64,000 bases of DNA, taken from Trichoplax adhaerens. Taxonomy: Eukaryota > Placozoa > Uniplacotomia > Trichoplacea > Trichoplacidae. Under the pieces are notes generated by a model. It did not search any database, was not told the origin of the DNA, and worked only from the letters and a program-made list of their open reading frames with translations. Below are positions 39,101-55,274 of this stretch, one piece after another. The translations under genes were made by a program, and so were the position numbers. Where the stretch lies: NCBI RefSeq assembly GCF_000150275.1, contig NW_002060949.1, positions 333,861 through 397,860 of the forward strand, given 5' to 3'. Position 1 is the first letter of the stretch. Each line of letters opens with the position of its first letter.

Positions 39101-39662
39101 TCAATCTAGTTATATAATATAACCATATCATTTAATTGTTTACCGCTCCTAGAATAAGAATAAGTGAAAGTTCATTAAGATAATGTACAGCATGATGAAA
39201 TTTAATCATACAAGAAGTAGATACTAAAACTTTTCTTCAATTTTTATCAGAAAATATAATAAAAGCACAAATATCGTGAAATTTACCTGTCTGAAGACGT
39301 CGGGCGCTCGCTATGAACATGAAATTATAAAAAATTTTAAGTCACATTAGTATTGAGTTTACTAAAATATATTTAAAATCTAGCACTCTGCAGCTTAAAA
39401 TCTATCTATAGTGATAAACACTAAGATTTACGATCAGAAATAATGTTATCCTAAAGTGACAAGGTAAATTGCTATTCTTATCTGAAAAGGACTGGTGATT
39501 GTTAGTACAAATAGAAACTGACAATATAAGATAATGATTAGCTAGTCCTAGCTAATACGAAACAGATTTTGAGATTCATTAGTATGACATACCACTGCCA
39601 ACTCTGTCCGATCGGCTACTAGGCCGGTTAGATTGCGACGGATGAAGCGTATTTTTTGACAT
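33173..39662 (-). CDS. IFT74: Intraflagellar transport protein 74 (IFT-B core, coiled coil)
   Basis: IFT74 pairs with IFT81 in the IFT-B complex that carries tubulin and other cargo in cilia. Exons 5' to 3': 39662-39593, 39310-39287, 39040-38983, 38655-38607, 38519-38421, 38342-38282, 38186-38127, 38036-37975, 37867-37789, 37693-37634, 37547-37485, 37363-37330, 37217-37102, 36892-36852, 36360-36281, 36184-36131, 35421-35381, 35305-35249, 35132-35079, 34977-34911, 34828-34788, 34699-34637, 33992-33933, 33777-33723, 33629-33559, 33446-33386, 33276-33173. From the third exon on, lengths total 1590 nt in frame (529 aa plus stop), giving about 560 aa with the first two; human is 600. Diagnostic stretches: [83 protein letters not shown]. 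The join between exons 2 and 3 breaks phase, so a microexon is missing or the 5' exons are misplaced. Confidence 0.93.
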
Positions 39663-41158
39663 TCTAAGTAATGTAGATGTTAAAGTAAAAGTTACTTTTT
39701 GATTGCAATTACGAGAATCAAAGATGATTTAGCTAAACAGATGGGTGATGACCAAAAGTTTAGTATTTCAGATATCGTTACAAATTCAGGGTACGATTAT
39801 AATTCAAATACGTTGAACTTCACTATTTTAAACGTAAGTAGACTAGTACCATCATTGCAGATACGTTATTTACTGCATGGAGATGTTGCTTGTATCAAAA
39901 TATTTAAATGACTGCTTACCATAGTACGATTTATTGATAAATTCGTTATTAGATATGATCTTACAGTATTAATGGGAAGTATCCTCAGTTAAAGTGTGAA
40001 AAAATTACTTACTGATCGGCAAAATTGATGGTTTTATTACAAGAAGTCTCCTAAGTATGTTCTCGTTTACGTTTTCTAAAATTCGGGTATCGAATCTCTG
40101 TAACTTAATTTTTGATAAATCATATTTAGAGTTATGCTATCACATAATATAATTACAACGATTATATTCTTTCCATTTACTATGCTAAACTTCGGAAAAC
40201 AGATCATGAAAATGAATATCACTAAATTATCCATTCTTAATGCAAGTAGATCAAGATTGGAGGTTAAATCTCTACTGATAGTATTTCAAGAAGTGCTAGA
40301 ATTTCATTTAACGGCTGAACTCTTCTGAAGCGCTACACGGATATGAATACTGGTTACGTACAAGGGCATGAAATAGACATTATAAAAGTATCGAGTCAAA
40401 AAATTTCAGAATACCTCGGTAAGATGGCGAATATTTTAAAAGAATCGATAAGATACGTGGTGAAGTTCGTATGAAGTTCTTGTATCCATAACAACAAGAT
40501 TTACTGCCAGCAACCGTACGAGTATACTGTACAGTGTACAGTTGTACACTACAGTACTGTATACTGTACTGTACCATGGGACTACTGTATACTGTACAGT
40601 ACATGTAGATGAATGTCATACTGTATTGTACGGTACTGTACAGTACAGTATTTACCGAACTTCGTATGAACAGACATACAGTACTGTACTGTACAGTGTA
40701 CAGTACACTAAATGTACAGAACAGTACTGTACTGTACAGTACTACTGAATTGCCCATTTAGTGGAGATTCTGTACCGTACAGTGTACTGTACAGTACAGT
40801 ACGAATGTTACTGTACCATTCTACAGTACAGTACATTTCATTTTTAACTTGACCTTTCAGAATTAAAGTACAAAACCCTAGTCTGAACATCAATTTAAAA
40901 CCAACAAATACAGCGCTGTAACTCAATTGTACTGTGCTGTATAGTAGACCATCAAATATCAAAACTATCTCCATCTTTGCTTACCCTCCTTCGTGTGATA
41001 GATATTTCGACTATTTTATACAACGATAATTAATACTTTAAAATATTGTCGATTATACAGTACATGTCGGTTAGGTAAGCTACATTTATTTAACTTAATT
41101 AAAAGTACTGTAGGTATCTAACTTTCTGATCTTGAAAGTGGATTTCTCCGTTTCCAGG
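39663..41158. promoter_or_regulatory. Divergent upstream region shared by IFT74 and GCDH
   Basis: About 1.5 kb separates the IFT74 start codon (minus, 39662) from the GCDH start codon (plus, 41159), so both promoters should lie here. No TATA or initiator could be assigned with confidence. The centre is filled by the GTAC palindrome cluster. The open frames at 39699-39911 and 40134-40328 show no family signal and I do not call them genes. Confidence 0.6.
40526..40843. repeat. GTAC/TACTGTA palindrome cluster
   Basis: About 30 GTAC tetranucleotides in roughly 320 bases, embedded in overlapping TACTGTAC and GTACAGTA words. Both strands read almost the same, so the segment can fold into many alternative hairpins. 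The unit is irregular, with varying spacing, unlike a simple microsatellite. Single copies of the same words occur outside (for example 41309-41317, 42026-42036, 45537-45547, 51446-51454). Long open frames on both strands across this cluster are a by-product of the repeat. Confidence 0.9.
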
Positions 41159-44920
<3,762 letters not shown>

Positions 44921-47900
44921 TCATACGTTAAACACTCTATAAGCAACATGCTTTATCTCTGCTGTGTAATAAATATGGGTTCTGGTTCGTTTTAAAAGCA
45001 ACTTGAGGAACACATTTTGGATACGGTCATTATAATTGTGAATGGCATAGTATGACATTTACTATTATTTAGTAGATATAGAAGATGCTTCGACTTTTAA
45101 CGCAACATAAGTAATCTCAAGCAAACTTAAATACGCATTCCAAATAAAGTTTATATGTAACGTCTACTAATGCTTGTGACTGGCTTTGATTACTGACAGG
45201 GTACTTCATGTCATGTTAAATTTTTCTACGCGTTTCGATATTCTGTGAAGCTCACGCTTTACAGCAAAGCCATATAGTTATACATGATAGTGCTTATTTT
45301 GAAGAAATTACAATCGTTTAGAATGTAGCATTTAAAATCTTGTCACCTACGCTATGGAGCTTCAGTAAGAAATAATCACCAATCACTTATCGAATCAGAA
45401 TGAAATATTGAGTTATTTACTCGGAAAAGCTTACGAAAATGGTAGTAATTCTCTACACAAATAATATGCGAAATCGTAATCACTATCATACTCGGTAAAA
45501 CTCTCGTACAGTAAGTATGCAATGCACTGCATGTACCGTACAGTACAGCATGCAGAATCACTATACTAACTGATGATATTGTAAAGTGGACGCTCAGCTG
45601 TAAATGTAACTACATATTAGAATTCTGTTTTGAAACTTTCCATGAATGTATATTTACATCAATGGCCTGTGGTATCTCATTCTTCTTAGTCATTCTCTAC
45701 TGCGAAAATTTGCCATATTTTATATTTATAATCATTTTTTATACATTGCGATAGTCTTGCCTGGGATACAGTCTGTCGCAACTCTCTCAAGCAATATAAA
45801 TCTAAAGTATCGTACTGTACTCTCCTAATCGCTAAACTGCTTAGAACTTCCCTTCTAGAAAGACTCAGAGATAAAATTCTTTGCATGACAAGTATAAGAC
45901 TTAGGCTACGTCTTTATTCTAAAAAATTTATAGAAACAGCTCACAACCAGCAATCTCTATCTTCATTGTGGCTTTATATACGAACTTAAATAAGATAAAT
46001 ATAATATAGGTCAAAAGTAGACATCCAATTAGAAGATATCAACTCAACTACATTACTGTAAATACGACAAATTTTAGCTCAGTTTAACCCTATTATTAAC
46101 TCAAATGGTATAAGAAAATCATTAGGAATTAAAATAAAAACTTTTAGTATATGTTTAAGCTTGTCAGTTAATCTTACCTGAATGGGCATTTAATCTAAAC
46201 ATTAACTAAACTGGTGTCCTTCACTAAAATGGTTACCAGCCTTGCTTATAAATTATGCAAAATTACATTGCTGTACATTATCCTGAAATATGCGTGTGAT
46301 TACTGTAAACGGATCCTTTATCTAGATTTAGTTTACTAATGTTAGCTTGACCAGGTATTCTATCATATACAAGTATTCTATAATTGTTGATTGTCAACAG
46401 ATTTATCTATGATTAGGTAGCTAATTTATTAATTGATGCAAGAAAATCTAGGGTATAATCTTTCCGAGCTTGGATGAATATTTGTTTGATCAATTTTAAT
46501 TGTTTTGAAGAATTAATTGTGTAAATGATAGCATATGCGAAAGAATATGAAAAGGTGGCATAGTCCGATAAATTAGCAGAAAGATAGAGAAATACGAGAG
46601 TTATAAAATCTAACCACCATTCTGTAGCTAACAATGAGTTATTACGTGATTTCTTTGTTGCTAGTTTGATTGGTCGCAGTAGGAGAATCTGTTTTTATTT
46701 TTGCTTAATATTTTGAGTATTGATCCTTATTTTAACTATAGATTTGGCTTCTTTCAAATAAGTTTGACAACTATTACTGTCTTACAATGAATAACGATAG
46801 CCATTCCCCAATTAATTTATTTTAGTTTAAATTATGACTTCACAAAATGTACAATGGCTTTTAATTCCATTCTACTCATAGAATTTGTTAGATTCTTACT
46901 AAAGAGAGTCCAAAATGTATTGTACCTTTACGTAGAATCTAAAAAAATGCTTATAAATTTTACCACGCTCACTTTGTTAGTAGTATTATGTTCTGGTAAT
47001 ATCTAATATCAGTTGCTACATGCATGCTGCTGCTTATTTGCTCTAGGTGTACCTTTAAACCCAGAATATTAAAGTTCTTATTAGTTACATTATTGTGATG
47101 TACTGTATGTGTTGTATCCGAGTGTTGCGATAATGTGGTTTAGATTGAGTCAATACAAGTAAATATATACAGTATACAGTATATAGCGTATAGCATTGTA
47201 TTAGAATGTCGATAATGTATTACGGTGATGTTATGGAATGAAGCTAATTGCAACAACGGGAAGGATTACCATACAAACCAATATATCCGCGCAAATCTTT
47301 AAGCAGTGCATGGGTATTGTTGTTTTAGTGAGTTGCTAAAATTTCTTCAGCACCAAGTAGTTCTAGATTAACCTAGATTTAGTATGAATGGTAAGTTCTA
47401 TGCAGTTCTTCATCGCATGCCTCTTATTTATCTCGATATCTATCTTTCTTGAATTAATGATATACTGTACGTACTACAATTGATATTTCAATTAGTTGCT
47501 ATCATTTTTGAATTCCGAGTCATGCGTCATCTTCAGTTTTTTTGATAGAGCTTTTAAGATATTGATGATCATAATTTATACAAAGAACAATTACAACGTG
47601 AAGTACTCTTTAACTTAAAGGAATCTTTCATAACTTTCAAAAAATACTTTCAATGAGCAACTACAGGTTTATTAGCAGGCGGTACTAATTAAATGATTCT
47701 AGAAAATACTATAGCAGGAAGACGAAAGATAAAGGATATGCTGGTTGTTATATTTATGATTACGATAATAAAGATATAATATTATTTGCTGTAGTTAATA
47801 ACGTGCTTTATAAAACAGTATCGTAATATTATGTAAAATGATTCTTGGTCTTTGTCAGCTGCGACGTATCTGCACCGTATGCCTCAAAACAATGAAGATG

Positions 47901-48436
47901 GTAATTTCTCTATTCAGCTATTCCCTATTGAGTCCATTATAAAGTAATTACAAAGGATGGCAGATTCGATTGTGTGCTAAATTACGTGTAACCTCAGATT
48001 TTCGAAGCTTAATTTTTTATCAAGAAAGTTACAATACAGATGAGATATCACAAGGGTAAAGTAAGTAATAGGTAACTAAAATCCTTACTCTAACTGCCTG
48101 TAAGTTTCGACAATAAATAAAATGCTATTATTATTGCTTTGCTGAGACTAATTATTGTAACAATACTATTTTCGTCACGCAGAAAATATTTCAAAATTAC
48201 TGTAAATTTTAATTTATTTTTATTACCTATCTTATGTCATCAATAATTGCCTTCTTAATTGGATATAAATTGATTGAACTAAAAAAGTTAAATAAACAAT
48301 TGCTTCCTGCTGCGTTTTGTACCTCTATTGGACGCATTACAATGGTACGATCCTAAATAAATTAGCCATTAGCCATTACCCATCAAGGACTCTTCAGTTT
48401 TGCTTCTGTGGATAGACATCGCGAAAGAAATGAAAC
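44921..48436. other. Intergenic stretch, GCDH to Ig-FN3 receptor 2
   Basis: About 3.5 kb with no supported exon. It includes the GCDH 3' untranslated region and the upstream region of the next plus-strand gene. A GTACCGTACAGTACAG patch near 45535-45548 repeats the motif of the palindrome cluster. Confidence 0.55.
44968..44973 (+). other. GCDH: Possible poly(A) signal of GCDH
   Basis: AATAAA 48 bases after the GCDH stop codon. Such hexamers are common in AT-rich DNA, so position is the only support. Confidence 0.4.
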
Positions 48437-51400
48437 ATGAGATTTATTATCACTTCTACTTGGTTTTTGAGAATAATCATTACGAGTCTGCTTATAGGTT
48501 CAATTCTTAACAATGGTAATAATCACCGTAAAATTACACGTAATTAAAGATTGAAACGAAAAAATTTCAAGCATACCATTAGTTTCTCCTCTTCTTTTAA
48601 TAGTATAGTCTACGAGTGTATATATATATATATAAATTTTTAATATCATTATTGAGTACTTAGAACTTCAAGTTAATATTAAGCTTAGCTGGAAATTTCA
48701 TTGTCTGGCCTCAGCGTACTTCGGTAATAGGCGTGGAACATAAGTCTAAATGATTACCTTTATATTTACTGTAGTCCTACCCTTTATTAATAATTAATAG
48801 CAAACTTAACTGCACTGAAGTAATGGTGATACTAGTGGTACAATATTTCGATAAGAAATCTACTTCGTAACGCAAATTTTTATAGGCAATAAATAGAAAA
48901 ATATGGTTATAAACCTTGCTTATTAACTATGTATTTCATGCCGATTCTTTTATTTAATATTAGTAATCTCCACACAAATTAAGAAAGAGAGGAAGACAGT
49001 TCTATTCGTTACTCTTAATAATTCAATCGATATTATATGTCCATTTCAAAGACATATTATTACAAGCTTTAATGATTGCCAGTATAGTTGGTTAAAGGAA
49101 CATAATGATTCTTACGGAAAGAAACAACTCCCGGCAGACTTACTAGTGGGTTTCAATTCATTCGGTCAAAATTTGAATATTTCTTATGTGACGAAAGCAG
49201 ATGAGGGCAACTACATTTGTACATGTAAATATCTTAATGCTAGTAGGACGGGTTTAGTTAATATTTCCACTCTTGAGCTGCACATTGGAGGTAAAGTCAA
49301 AAAAGTATTCTTAAGTCACAATTATAATTACTTATCAGTTATAAAATCTATCGGAGGGACCTGACTTCATACGTAATTTTAAATACCAAATTTAACTAGA
49401 GCCTCCAAAAAAAATTTTGCATGCCGACATTTCAACGAAGGGAATTACCACAACTGTTGCTTGGAATAAATCTAACCTGTGTCAGAAATTAAATGGTTAT
49501 CGATTTCAGGTCAACTATACTGATGGGCAACGTTGGTACATTGGATGTAATAATACGACAAAATGCTCTTGTATTATGAGCCGTCATATAATAATAACAA
49601 GTATAGAAATAGTAATTACTGCTACTAATAAGTTTGGATCAACATCAAGCGATGGATTTATTTATTACATGGCGAATAATGGTATGTTATTTGCTAGAAT
49701 GCTAAATAATGTAGCCTTACGGTGTTCATGCTACCGTAAACCATAAATTTTTATGCATTTGCTATATTTATAGACTTGCTCGAACGTAGCTTCTTAGTAT
49801 GTCCGATAGTTTTTATTACTATATAATTCTGTAAGTGTTTTTGTAATAAAAATTTATCTGCGATCCGTCTGAAGTACAAAAAATTCAAAACTCTAAATGA
49901 AATTATTCTTTTAGTAAAGTGTAAGATAGCAGGCAATGCTTTCGACCTACTTAGTTCGCTATCAACTTATAAATGGTAAACTTTGCTTTAAAGTTGTGCC
50001 GTATCCACCAAACGCTGTTATGGTGAACGCAGAATATAGATCTATTACAGTTCGTTGGAGAGCACCACTAGGTTATACATCAATGCTACTTTACGAATTT
50101 ATAGTATATAAACGACGTATTAAACCATTAGTTCTGATGGAAAAAGAATATAAGGTGAGTACTAAATTAATCGAATTCAAAATTTGGGTATACATCAACA
50201 TCCTTTAAGAAAAATTAGTAACTTAGACTATAAAAAATGTTCACTTTATAAACTACAGGATATTCAGATACTATTTTCCAATTTGATGAATCATGAATTA
50301 TATGTAGTATTATCCGATATGCGTTACAATCTCGCCAGTTAATTATCGTCACATAAGATGTCGCAGTTTCATAATAGGATATAGTGCGTATCAATTATTA
50401 TATTTTAGAAAAGTAATGCCTTATGAAAGAGAAATCTATGTACTGTATAAGTTTATATATCTTAGCCTGCAGTGATAACAGGTACGGATATATATGATAC
50501 TTGGCGTCGTATTACTGTCTTGAAAATAAATCTGATCTTCTCAATAATCGTGATTTCAATAATTTTAACTTTGCGTACTTGCAGAATGTTGTTATTTCCG
50601 CTGACAATTTGGAAACGAGCTTTAAGCACACTTTCTTTGATTTGATACCTGGAGCAACCTATGAATTTTATATTGTCAGCAAAACTCGTTATCAGGAAGT
50701 GAGCGAGCCAACAAGTAGAGTGAGAATAAGCTTACCTGAGGAAAGTAAGAGGCTTTATATTATTTACTTCGTAAATTTTTTAAATAGACAACCTTGTCAT
50801 TGTAATTTTTAAGGATGATAATTTCAACTATAATAGAAGGTACGGTATTATAATTGAAGTGTGTTACATTTTTAGTATCATTTACTTTATTTATTATTAT
50901 TAATACCATCAAAGGCGCGGATGATACCACATTTTGTAGTCATATTTTCTTGATCCATCTTTCCCCGATAAAGGACGTAAAATGCATACTATCGTAATAA
51001 ATTTAACAAAATCATTTTTGGCTTAACAAATTTGCCAAAAAGTTTTACACTTTTATGAATTTATAATAAACCGAATCGCTAGAGTTATTTATACTGGTTT
51101 AATTGCTTAAGATACATAGGTAGGGCTATTGCGTACTCTATGAGCTTTGATTTTGTTTGCAATGCTTAAATGGGAATTTCAAATGTGTTACCAAAGCAAA
51201 TGTATACTGAACTCTATCAAGACTGGTGTTTACTACTCGAGAAGATAAATCTTTAGTCATATCATATTCCTATAATGGTGTTTTGCCTAAGAAATATTGC
51301 AGATGAGGAAAGTCAGACTGGGAATATCTCGAAATTCAAATCACTAGACATTGTTATTCTTGAATCGCTGACATTATGAGTATCGACTGGAAATTCATCA

Positions 51401-53711
51401 CGTACCTGCAATGTATATTTAATATCATTTCATGATTTTGTACGTACAGTACCGGTATACTGTATAATAATAACCCAGCTGAGGTAAAATATAAGATAAG
51501 TAAAACATTTTAACGCCTTATACGCTTACAATCCAAGCCATCATATCGTTGTGCGTCGCGAATAATAAATTTTTGATGCGTTCCTACAGATTGTTTAAAT
51601 CCGATTACCGCTGTTGTGAAATTAAACTTCGTTTCTACACGCCATATTCAGATTAAGTGATGTTTTCACGATAATCTTTTTGTGTAGTGAAATGAAATAC
51701 TTTTTTTGTCATACCGGTTGTATGCCATCATTAATCTGTAAAATTTTTGTTCATTAATTAGAACCGTACGCTGGACCTACAGATCTAAAATGTACTTGTT
51801 CAGAACATGATCCAATGGGTAGACTTTGCTTTTGTCATTGGAAAGTTAGTGTAATCTAATTTTCAAAGAAACATTATTAATTGAAATCGAATTATTCCCC
51901 AAGTTATGCTCCGTTTTATAATATATATTCTAAGATTCAACATCTGATCAAGATAATCTATGATGCAAAATTCTTATGTGTGATTGTACAGTTTACGAGC
52001 AACGTTGAGTTACACGAAATAACAAATATGTAGTGCATATTATTTGCAACTTGGTGAGAGTTGCGATTAACTGGAGAAAATCATAATTATAATTTCAGTT
52101 CTGTTAGTTCATTAAAATTAGATATCATGATTGCCATATATTCTAATCAATTTTTTACAGTTTAGTCAATTTTTTGAACAAATTATTGTTAAATTCTACA
52201 ATGAAGAGACTTCTTAGCTTAATTACCGTCTTTCAACTGCCATAAAAAATTTTCTTATTTAGTTTACTAATAGTAGACTTCGAGGTAGATTATTTGATTG
52301 CTAAAATTGTAGGTTATACAATGGATATTGTAAATTTGGCTAATTGTAATTTATGATGATGCGTGATCTTAAATTTTAGTCAATTGATCCGTGGCTAGCC
52401 TACGGTGTTATAGTGGAATATGATTTATATTACATCGTGGCCTCAGAGGATTTGGAGAATAGAACAGCAAATAAAATATCAGCTATGGGCAATATAACTA
52501 CTGTTGAATTAAGAAATCTTTCTTCAGAGGTTTCGTACACTGTAACAGTTGTGGGTAGAAATAAGGCTGGTAGTAGCGTTAGTAGCAAACCTTTCACCAT
52601 TCAGCGGATTCCAAACACTAAGAAGGATTCTTCTGGTAGAGTATCATTTACATACTCTCTTAAGAATTGTACTTAAAAGAGAATTGATTAGTAATTATTA
52701 AAATTGTTAATAAGTTTGTATTGCAGCTGAGCGTTGATCAAACAAGGTTACTCCTCTGATAAATTATTGACTGTGTCACGTGTATTAAACTTTAAATAGG
52801 TACCCCTCCGACTACAATCCTCATTATTATACTGGTGGTATCTGTTCTTGTTGTTTCTGCTATATTAATTCTGGCCGTTGCATTTTTTTATAGGGCGATA
52901 ACATACAGGTATTGATACGCACCAATCTAATGTACGAATAATTATGTCTGCAAAGCTTGCAGTAAACTAAGAAAAATACTTACAAAATTAAAGAAAGTTA
53001 TCTAATATATGAGTTAGAATTTTAAATGATTAAGAGTTGATAATTCGCTAACTTTTTTTTAATTAATTTATTTAATAGACTGACAAGCAAGGCCAATGAA
53101 GATGATCGTGATTCATTGATGTATGTATTTGCCGTATAGAATCTAATAGTAGATTCGTGTTCAATGAATATGATCATGATACTAAGATGTTAATGTAGAT
53201 GTAATTCTGTGCTTAGAAGTTGTCAACCATAAATACTGACTCATTATACTGTAATGCAACATCAAAAAGAACGTTACATAATTGATAGTAAATGATATTT
53301 TATGATTTGAGTAGCGATAGAAATTTGTGCATAAATTTAAATCAAAGTATTTATATACTACCAGAACTTACTCTGTCTGTTTGGATTTAGGAAAGAAACG
53401 GATTCAGTGCAATCACTGGCAGAGGTTAGGAAAAGCAATAGCTAGATAATAGTTTTATTTAGCCGCATGTATTTGTACATGTTTGTTAGCATCTAATTTT
53501 AAATATAATGCGCTTTAAATTTTAGTCACACATATATGAGCAAATATCGTTCAGGGGTTCTACATCTATAATTCACGTCAATCAGGCCGAAGTGAATAAG
53601 CAAGAAGAAGATGGAATGCAAGATAACAGACTTTCAATGTCGACAATTGACAGCTGTCCATATTCTAGCGTAATTATTGCCTCAGGTTATCACGAAAGCG
53701 ATGATTGTTAA
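48437..53711 (+). CDS. Second Ig-FN3 single-pass receptor, cytokine-receptor-like
   Basis: Exons found: 48437-48497 (signal peptide, MRFIITSTWFLRIIITSLLI), 48964-49290 (Ig; DEGNYICTC), 49400-49681 (FN3-like with CNNTTKCSC), 49994-50154, 50259-50337, 50585-50744, 51762-51844, 52380-52635, 52800-52908 (membrane helix, TILIIILVVSVLVVSAILIL), 53079-53120, 53391-53424, 53526-53711 (stop TAA). The exon plan matches the minus-strand receptor at 18824-28664: signal exon ending phase 1, one-exon Ig, one-exon Cys-bearing FN3, FN3s split in two exons, membrane exon starting GTP and ending phase 2, then small tail exons. The 51762 exon carries C-T-C-x8-C-F-C-H-W, like the first half of class I cytokine receptor modules; the WSxWS position reads SSVSS. 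At least one exon is missing between 50338 and 50584. The signal exon donor (GTTCAA) is weak. Confidence 0.75.
48619..48634. repeat. TA dinucleotide run
   Basis: Short TA repeat in the first intron of Ig-FN3 receptor 2. Confidence 0.85.
50338..50584 (+). other. Unresolved exon(s) of Ig-FN3 receptor 2
   Basis: The exon before ends in phase 1 (YNLA plus one base) and the exon after starts in phase 0 (NVVISADN), so something of length 3n+2 must lie between. The best fit by phase is 50473-50549 (after CTGCAG, before GTGATT), but its translation does not look like the first half of an FN3 domain. A 35-nt alternative ends before GTAATG near 50425. Confidence 0.4.
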
Positions 53712-55274
53712 ACTAATTCGGCTTCCTATTAAGAACTTTTAGCGGTAATTGTGTTCTATTTTGTAAACTATTATGATTATTAAGATAGTAGTAAACTATA
53801 ATACAGCTCTGAACTATCATTCTACGTACGCTAGTTAAGGGAATTTAGAGTAAAATCTTTAAAATAACCTATTAATAGACGGAGTTGAAAAAACAAGCGG
53901 TAACCAGCTTGGCTTATTGTTTATATTTAAAAGGATACAAAATATTATATCTGTACATTTATCGTTTTCAACCCAAAATTTTGATCATCTTGTAGTATAC
54001 CAATTACTCTAAAGGACATCTACAAGGCTTTAGAAAAATAACTTGCTGCCAAAGATTTAAATACATACTACTAATTAACGATTTTTCTTTGTGCTTACAT
54101 ATTTGATACACTATACTAATTGCAAACGCCAAAAGTTGCAAGCTACTAAAGGTGCTAATCATTTTATGTACTGGTGCTATGATAATGCTTTGTCACATTT
54201 TAACACTAATGTTATTCACATTTGCAATAGACGTTTCGCTTATACATGTAATATTAACGCAAATAAATAAAAGTGATCTAAAAACGGAGTATAGAAATAA
54301 AGTAATGATTATATCATTATCCCCATTGAAGTATTTTCAACATGATAAAATAGTTACAAATTTCGTACTAAACTGTCAAAAATTTATATTTTGGAATTGA
54401 AAAGTTTTAAATTTAAATTTAAACTTATATTGCTAAAAAATTGGAAATTTTACTATAATCAATTATTGTACTTGGGCTTGCTTAGATTAGACTCGATAAT
54501 TAATATTCTTAAGAGCATCATTTTAATATTAGGATATAGTAAATCAGAGTTAGGAGTATTTTGCTTCTGAAGAGAAACGTTGCAGTTTAGGAATAACTAT
54601 GATTACGATACACTGGGTACAGTTTAATTAATTTAATACCGTCAATTTAATATCTTCTATAGCAACGAGTACTGTAAATAGTATGACATTATTATATGTA
54701 ATATTACTGTTCAATAGCAATTTAAGGAAGAATTTTGCTTTTCTGAACTGGAATTATAAGCCGAAGTTTTAAAAGTTTATCACTTTAATATAAAGTGAAA
54801 TTTTTAATCAAAAATGTTCATAATAAGGCTATCACTTAAACGTATTTCTTACAAACGATATTACCTACTATATAGATAATTTTGTGCAATACTACGCATA
54901 ATTACTTTTTGGATATTTTTATACCAGATAGATTAAGCTAACTTGGTATACGCTTACAAGTCAGAAATGATTCTTAAGATAAGAGTATGATGTCATGCTG
55001 CACGATAGCATATGTCTTCTAAAGATACGTTTATCAGCTCAAAAACCGTCTGACTATCAGGTCTAGATATTCTGATGTGGAAAAATTATGTAGAAGCGAT
55101 CAATACCATAAATAGAAATTGCTAAATCTTGCTTTGGCGAAATAACAAACGTTACAGTAGAATAATGGATTTATTTATGATATTCACTGATTTAACTACC
55201 ATATCGATAGCCGAGAATATAATATAGAGCTTCGTAATTAAAATGTTTATGAAAACTGTTAGGGAGAAAATCAT
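53712..55274. other. Intergenic stretch between converging genes
   Basis: About 1.6 kb between the stop codons of two receptors. It should hold both 3' untranslated regions. AATAAA occurs at 54262-54271. The open frame at 54152-54400 has no family features. Confidence 0.6.

Noticed and set aside
40380-40974. Open frames on both strands rich in Y-S-T-V-L repeats
   Set aside because: They are translations of the GTAC palindrome cluster and appear on both strands for that reason alone.
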